Positions 28,768 through 33,750 of a DNA stretch of 33,750 bases are shown in pieces. Origin of the DNA: Symbiodinium natans (taxonomy: Eukaryota > Sar > Dinophyceae > Suessiales > Symbiodiniaceae); assembly GCA_905221605.1 (NCBI GenBank), contig CAJNDS010001120.1, positions 1 through 33,750 of the forward strand, given 5' to 3'. Within the stretch, counting starts at the first letter, position 1, and each line of letters starts with the position of its first letter. The notes beneath the pieces were generated by a model. It did no database searches. It worked only from the letters and a program-made list of their open reading frames with translations, and was not told the DNA's origin. A program made the position numbers and the translations under genes.

Positions 28768-30498
28768 ATGAGCCTCCAAAAGGAAGTGCTTTGCGGTGCT
28801 GAAGTGCTCTGTACCATGGAGTGCCGTTGCCAAGCAGCTACCTGTCGCTTGTGTTCTCTGAAGCGGACCTGCCGCGAGCTGCAACAGCGCTTGCGAGAAG
28901 GACAGCGGCCGCTTGTCAGGGCAGCCCGAAAAGCCCACAGAGTGAGTTGGCCGTGCGGACTTTCCCCAAAGCAGCGGCATCAGGTCTTGTGTACCTATGT
29001 TCTCAGCGGTCACAATGCAATAGTGGCCATGCAGCACGCCCGACAACTACAGAGGCGTGCAGCGTCTGACGACACGCTGCCAAGCATTACGTTTGTCCAG
29101 AATCTTTACCGGGAAGCTGCGGCTTCTGATGTTCATGCCTGTACAGATCCGCAGACGGCGGCCCAAAAACATGCTTCTCGAGAAGCTCACGTTTTCTTGG
29201 CAGAGGCCAACCTTTTTCGCTGGGTTCGGCAGCAGAACTTTCGTTGTCACTCGGCTCCGACCTCGGAGGCGGCCCTCTTCGAGTTTCGACGAAGATTGGG
29301 TGATCATGCTGGCTGCCGGGCTGCCACAAACCGTGGCGGCCGGAAGTGGTTGCAGCGATGGTGTAAACGTTGGGATGTGAGTAGAGGAACCGTGCCAGTG
29401 CGTGTGGCTGTGGAGCCTGCGCGCTTGCCCCAGAAGGCTTGGGTGCATTTTCTTCTGAAGTTAAGACTTTTTGCATAGATTGAGGAGCCTTTTTTGGGGT
29501 CACAAGCAAGCATCATATTTGGAGTTGCAAATCGGCCCAGTACCAAAAACGGGACCGCTTTCTGGCCCAAAAAATGGGGGGCCCAAATCTGAATTTGTGT
29601 CCGGGCAGAGGTGGCGGTGTTCTTCCAATCGCTCAGCTTCCTTCGACATGCAAGTGCACCCCGACGTCTTTTGCATCTCAACCTTGATGAGACATCTGTA
29701 GCTCTGACGCCGCACCCTCTTTGTGGCTTGGTGGTCCAACGCCGCCACTGGGGAGCAGACGTGGAGGGCCCACGTCTGCCGGTTCGCAAGGGTGACTTGC
29801 GGACATTTGTGAGCTATGTGGCAGTGATATCAGACAACGACGAGCTTCAGCAGAGCTTGCCACATTTCGTCATCGGGAATAAGTCCGTGTTTACACTGGG
29901 CTTGATGCAGACAGTGGCCGCAGAATGCCGCCCGGGGACACATGTCTGGCGAACAGTCTCCTCATGGAACTCCACATCACTGCTTTTGGCAATGCTGGAC
30001 CTGATTTCGCTAGCGTTGGACGGTTGGAGATGGTTGCTGGAACCGGTTCTCACCCTCGATGTGGCTCCATGCCACCTTTCCAAAGAAGTCTTTCTACGGG
30101 CGTGCGAGGTTGACATCAAATTGAATTTCGTGCCGGCCGGCGCAACATTCCTGCTGCAGCCGCTCGACGTGCGCGGCTTCTTCTCTTTCAAGTGGTGGCT
30201 CCGAACGGAGTACCAAATCTTACGACAGCTTGGTGACGGACAAGTCAGCAAGTTGGACTGGGTACGTTTGCTCATGAGAGCGCGGGAAGACTTTTGGTCC
30301 CGCAGATCGTGGCGCAAATCCTTTAGTTTGACAGGGTGTCTGGGCGAAGCTCTGCCTTGTCTGTCCAAGAAGCTGCAAGCTTTTGAAATAGACCCTCAAG
30401 CAGCGGGTCGTTCTCCACCTTCGAAAGAAGCAAGCCAATGCATATGGCCGCGAAATCGCGCCATGGGCTATGCGTATGACCTTTTGTTTAAAGAGTAA
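28768..30498 (+). CDS. pogo/DDE_1-type transposase gene, two exons
   Basis: Modelled as exon 1 (28768-29436) and exon 2 (29611-30498), about 518 residues. The intron (29437-29610) is AAG|GCTTGG...GGCAGAG|GTGGCG, a GC-AG intron keeping frame; unspliced, the first frame stops at about 29478. Exon 1 begins Cys-rich, with a basic helix (LKRTCRELQQRLREG). It has a helix-turn-helix / CENP-B-like part ending in GRKWLQRWCKRWDVSRG. Exon 2 carries the DDE_1 core: D in LNLDETSVAL (29686-29688), D in LTLDVAPCH (30058-30060) and a third D in LLQPLDVRGFFSFK (30166-30168), giving the D-D-D set of pogo-like enzymes. Both exon frames are uninterrupted, so the gene may be intact. No terminal inverted repeats were found. 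It may be a mobile gene or a domesticated one. Confidence 0.7.
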
Positions 30499-30733
30499 AG
30501 CTCGCCGTGGGACCGGAAGCGCTCAATGCTTGAAGCTCCAACGTCCGACAAGCGGGATGTGTGATACTGCTTGGGGAAGGTGCAACATGGTGGAAAGGAC
30601 CATGCGTTCTTGGTGCTGGAAGTAGGGCCCAGCGTGTGCAATGTTTCTGAGCGGGAACGCGTGCTTTGCTTCGTGTGTCCTCAAGTGGGTGGAAAGAGAG
30701 ACGTGTGCATGCGCCACGGTAGTTGCTGCAGCC

Positions 30734-31142
30734 ATGAGTGCCGAAGCTGCTGCTGGCGATGTTGTACGAGATCTCAAAAGGCAGCGGCAAGAGCTGAAGG
30801 TGCCAAGAGACTTTTCTGTCCTATGCGCGCACGCTGCCCATACACGTGCCTTTTTTGCCAGGACGAACTGAAGCGCGCCAGCAAAGCCCTCAAGAACGAA
30901 GCTGCTATCCTCAAGAAGAGCACTTCTTTTTGCGTAGCCTGCTCTGATGCAGTGTGACAGTGTGCGAAGCAGTTTTCCTTTAGGTCAGAAAGCGCCGCCG
31001 CCTCCTGCGAAAAGCAGGCGATTTGGACGACGACTCACTGATCTGGCTACTGCGCAGACGGCAAAACGCAGATGCCGGACCACGTCAAGAAGCGCAACGT
31101 CCACGCGACAATGCTGTTGGTGAAGAGCGTCAAGAGACCTGA
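30734..31142 (+). CDS. Predicted three-exon coiled-coil micro-gene, copy 2
   Basis: Exons are 30734-30799, 30862-30900 and 30984-31142, with the same splice junctions as copy 1 and the same 87-residue product. Intron 1 is 62 bp against 65 bp in copy 1. The only two exonic changes against copy 1 are Leu CTT to CTC. The product is basic and rich in K, R, E and L, with likely helical, coiled-coil character and no signal peptide or membrane segment. The position just downstream of the transposase gene and in the same direction is the same in every visible unit of the array. Confidence is limited by the small size and lack of a known family. Confidence 0.55.
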
Positions 31143-31694
31143 GCTGTGAACGGTTTAGCGAAGCTAAGTCCAAGCCACCCTGCTTGAGATATGTTTTTGC
31201 TGTGTCTGCGTTAGCTATCGCCAGTTGGCAGATGGCCAGCAGCGTCAAGTTGTGCGTTCTACAGAATGCAAGCACGCCTATGCATGTGGTCACGGAACGT
31301 GCCATGTGTAACGATCTCCTTGAACCTTGAAGGCTTGACCTCAGCCAACCAAACATGCTGATCGCCCAGATGTTGATCGAATGTGGTTGCTTGTTTCTCT
31401 TTGGCTCTTGCTTACAGTGCACGTTGTTGTTCTTATCCGAAACCACACGACAGCTGCCCAAGAAGCTTCCAGCGGTTGGGTGCGCGGCGGTCGCGATTTC
31501 ACCGGTGGATGCCGCAGTGGTCGCGCACTTGGAGAGATGCGGACACCATGGTGCTGTTTCTGTTTTCATGCCACGACTTTCAAAGATGCGCTTGGCAGAT
31601 CATGTTCGCAGGCCAGTTGCAATGGGAAGAGTCTTTGCCAAGTCCCGCAAGCCGTCCGGGCTTCTGCCATGACATTTGGTTTCTAGATGCATCA

Positions 31695-32047
31695 TCGTGA
31701 CACATCGCTACCATTGAGTACCATCTGCCCCCATCGCTTGCCAGTCCAGTTGGCTGAAGGTCTTTACCGTCACATTTCGATGCAGCAACAGCGGCTTCGA
31801 CCTCTGCGAAAAATGTGCACACGCCCCGGCCCCAGTCCGTTCCCTCACAACAGATCTGCTCGAATGCCTGCCCGTGTAGGCCTTTGCAGTACTTGTGCAA
31901 TCTTTGTCAAATGTGTATGCCACGCTGAATCACGCTGATGTTGCCCGTCGATTTTGGCATCCGGGAGGCAACCCTCGGACATACAGCTGAAGATTCTATT
32001 CGCTCCGATTTGGAGGCCATCCTGTCAGCAACAGGATTATTCACGAC
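31695..32047 (+). repeat. ~350-bp block R, first copy in duplication 2
   Basis: Near-identical to 22227-22578. Confidence 0.75.
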
Positions 32048-32349
32048 ATGTCAAACTTGATTTTGGTGTTGTTTTCGCTATCTGCTTGTTTTTGTATGGG
32101 TTTTGCCTATATTTTGAAGGTGTTTTCCTTTTTTGGGGTCAGGGCAACCATCCTAAACCTTAAAAGTCACTACGCCCGACATGTCAAACTTGATTTTGGT
32201 GTTTCTGTTGCTCTCTGCTTGTTTTTGTATGGTTTTGCCTATGTTTTTAAGGGTGTTTTCCTTTTTGGGGTCAGGGCAACCATCCTAAACCTTAAAAGTT
32301 ACTACACCCAACATGTCAAACTTGATTTTGGTGTTGTTTTCGCTTTCTT
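32048..32349 (+). repeat. Short satellite array in duplication 2
   Basis: Two and a half ~132-bp monomers, matching 22579-22880. Confidence 0.85.
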
Positions 32350-32690
32350 CGTGACACATCGCTACCATTGAGTGCCATCTGCCCCCATCGCTTGCCAGTC
32401 CAGTTGGCTGAAGGTCTTTACTGTCACATTTCGATGCAGCAACAGTGGCTTCGACCTCTGCGAAAAATGTGCACACGCCCCGGCCCCAGTCCGTTCCCTC
32501 ACAACAGATCTGCTCGAATGCCTGCCCGTGTAGGCCTTTGCAGTACTTGTGCAATCTTTGTCAAATGTGTATGCCACGCTGAATCACGCTGATGTTGCCC
32601 GTCGATTTTGGCAACCCTCGGACATACAGCTGAAGATTCTATTCGCTCCGATTTGGAGGCCATCCTGTCAGCAACAGGATTATTCACGAC
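32350..32690 (+). repeat. ~350-bp block R, second copy in duplication 2
   Basis: Matches 22881-23232 but lacks TCCGGGAGGC near 32610 (GATTTTGGCAACCCTC here). Confidence 0.75.
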
Positions 32691-33415
32691 ATGTCAAACT
32701 TGCTTTTGGTGTTGTTTTCGCTTTCTGCTTGTTTTTGTATGGGTTTTGCCTATATTTTGAAGGTGTTTTCCTTTTGTGGGGTCAGGGCAACCATCCTAAA
32801 CCTTAAAAGTCACTACACCCGACATGTCAAACTTGATTTTGGTGTTTCGGTTGCTCTCTGCTTGTTTTTGTATGGTTTTGCCTATGTTTTAAAGGTGTTT
32901 TCCTTTTTGGGGTCAGGGCAACCATCCTAAACCTTAAAAGTTACTACACCCAACATGTCAAACTTGATTTTGGTGTTTTTTTGCTCTCTGCTTGTTTTTG
33001 TATGGGTTTTGCCTATATTTTGAAGGTGTTTTCCTTTTGTGGGGTCAGGGCAACCATCCTAAACCTTAAAAGTCACTACACCCGACATGTCAAACTTGAT
33101 TTTGGTGTTTCTGTTGCTCTCTGCTTGTTTTTGTATGGTTTTGGCTATGTTTTTAAAGGTGTTCTCCTTTTTGGGGTCAGGGCAACCATCCTAAACCTTA
33201 AAAGTTACTACACCCAACATGTCAAACTTGATTTTGGTGTTTTTTTGCTCTCTGCTTGTTTTTGTATGGGTTTTGCCTATATTTTGAAGGTGTTTTCCCT
33301 TTGTGGGGTCAGGGCAACCATCCTAAACCCTAAAAGTCACTACGCCCGACATGTCAAACTTGATTGTTTTTGTATGGTTTTGATTATATTTTGGAGGGTG
33401 TTTTCGCTTTTTGGT
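32691..33415 (+). repeat. Higher-order satellite array in duplication 2
   Basis: About six alternating ~132-bp monomers as in 23233-23985, with their own small changes. One 1-bp loss (TATGTTTTAAAGG near 32885) breaks the long frame that is open in copy 1, which argues that frame is not a gene. Confidence 0.85.
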
Positions 33416-33750
33416 CCTACAGAGCAGGGCACAGTTTCTTTCACACTCTCTCACGCTCTCGTTTTCTCACACAATCTCGCGCGCGTAAGTGCCGCTCAAG
33501 GATGTGGGATAAACATGGACATGCTTGGGCATGCGCCTAAGTTTTTGAAGGTAAGGACGTGGAGACGGTGAGCAGAAGCATAGCGACGGTAAGGTTTTGG
33601 CCACGTCGGAGAGGGCGCATTCTGTCTAGCTCTCCCTTTCTCTTTCACAGAAGCTCTCGTTTGTCAATGTTTGTGAAGTGCCGCTGACGGATGTGAGACA
33701 AACATGTGCATACTTGGGCCTAAGTTTTTGAAGGTAAGGACGTGTAGACG
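33416..33750 (+). repeat. ~190-bp tandem repeats, duplication 2 (partial)
   Basis: Units starting near 33490 and 33677 correspond to 24032 and 24224; the window ends before the third. Confidence 0.7.

Larger units (their letters stand above)
30564..33750 (+). repeat. Large direct duplication, copy 2 (runs off the window)
   Basis: It begins at the same ATACTGCTTGGGG as copy 1, 66 bp after the transposase stop codon, and still matches copy 1 at the window end. The offset between copies is 9,472 bp. Differences are few: single-base changes, a 3-bp loss in the micro-gene intron, a 10-bp loss in one block R (near 32610), and different wording of some satellite monomers. Confidence 0.9.

Overview
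The window looks like nuclear DNA of a dinoflagellate, probably a member of the Symbiodiniaceae or a close relative. This is an inference, not a database match. The grounds are copia polyproteins with extra C-terminal domains, short plausible introns with GC-AG as well as GT-AG ends, an 11-nt match to the 3' end of the dinoflagellate spliced leader upstream of gag, and a landscape made almost wholly of repeats and mobile elements. I see no rRNA, tRNA, CRISPR, bacterial operon or conserved housekeeping gene.

Region by region. (1) 1-8062: three large copies plus a tail of a roughly 2.1-kb non-coding repeat unit, sprinkled with a short hairpin motif (CCTCAGC...GCGAGGCC). A diverged spacer with its own degenerate ~240-bp repeat lies at 2441-3886. 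(2) 8063-16608: a minus-strand Ty1/copia-type retroelement inserted in the third copy. It has Gag with a zinc knuckle, an aspartic protease, then integrase, reverse transcriptase, RNase H and a methyltransferase-like C-terminus. A minisatellite between protease and integrase has slipped frame and splits the polyprotein; a second frame break cuts off the C-terminal domain. No long LTRs are visible, and a 17-bp direct repeat borders the element. (3) 16609-21091: a graveyard of older copia pieces on both strands. Two diverged 3' ends each carry a YH..C..PC..C zinc-binding-like motif. (4) 21092-33750: a direct duplication of at least 3.2 kb (21092-24297 and 30564-33750, offset 9,472 bp). It brackets a central segment holding a Rep-like gene (HUH motif plus SF3-type helicase) and a pogo/DDE_1-type transposase gene.

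Each copy of the duplication carries a predicted three-exon coiled-coil micro-gene followed by satellite arrays. The micro-genes, the Rep-like gene and the transposase gene all point the same way (+). The simplest reading is a tandem array with a 9.47-kb unit holding micro-gene, satellites, Rep-like gene and transposase gene. The alternative is a composite mobile element with giant direct repeats. Neither can be settled inside this window. Most other open frames sit in repeats or overlap real genes and are not annotated as genes.
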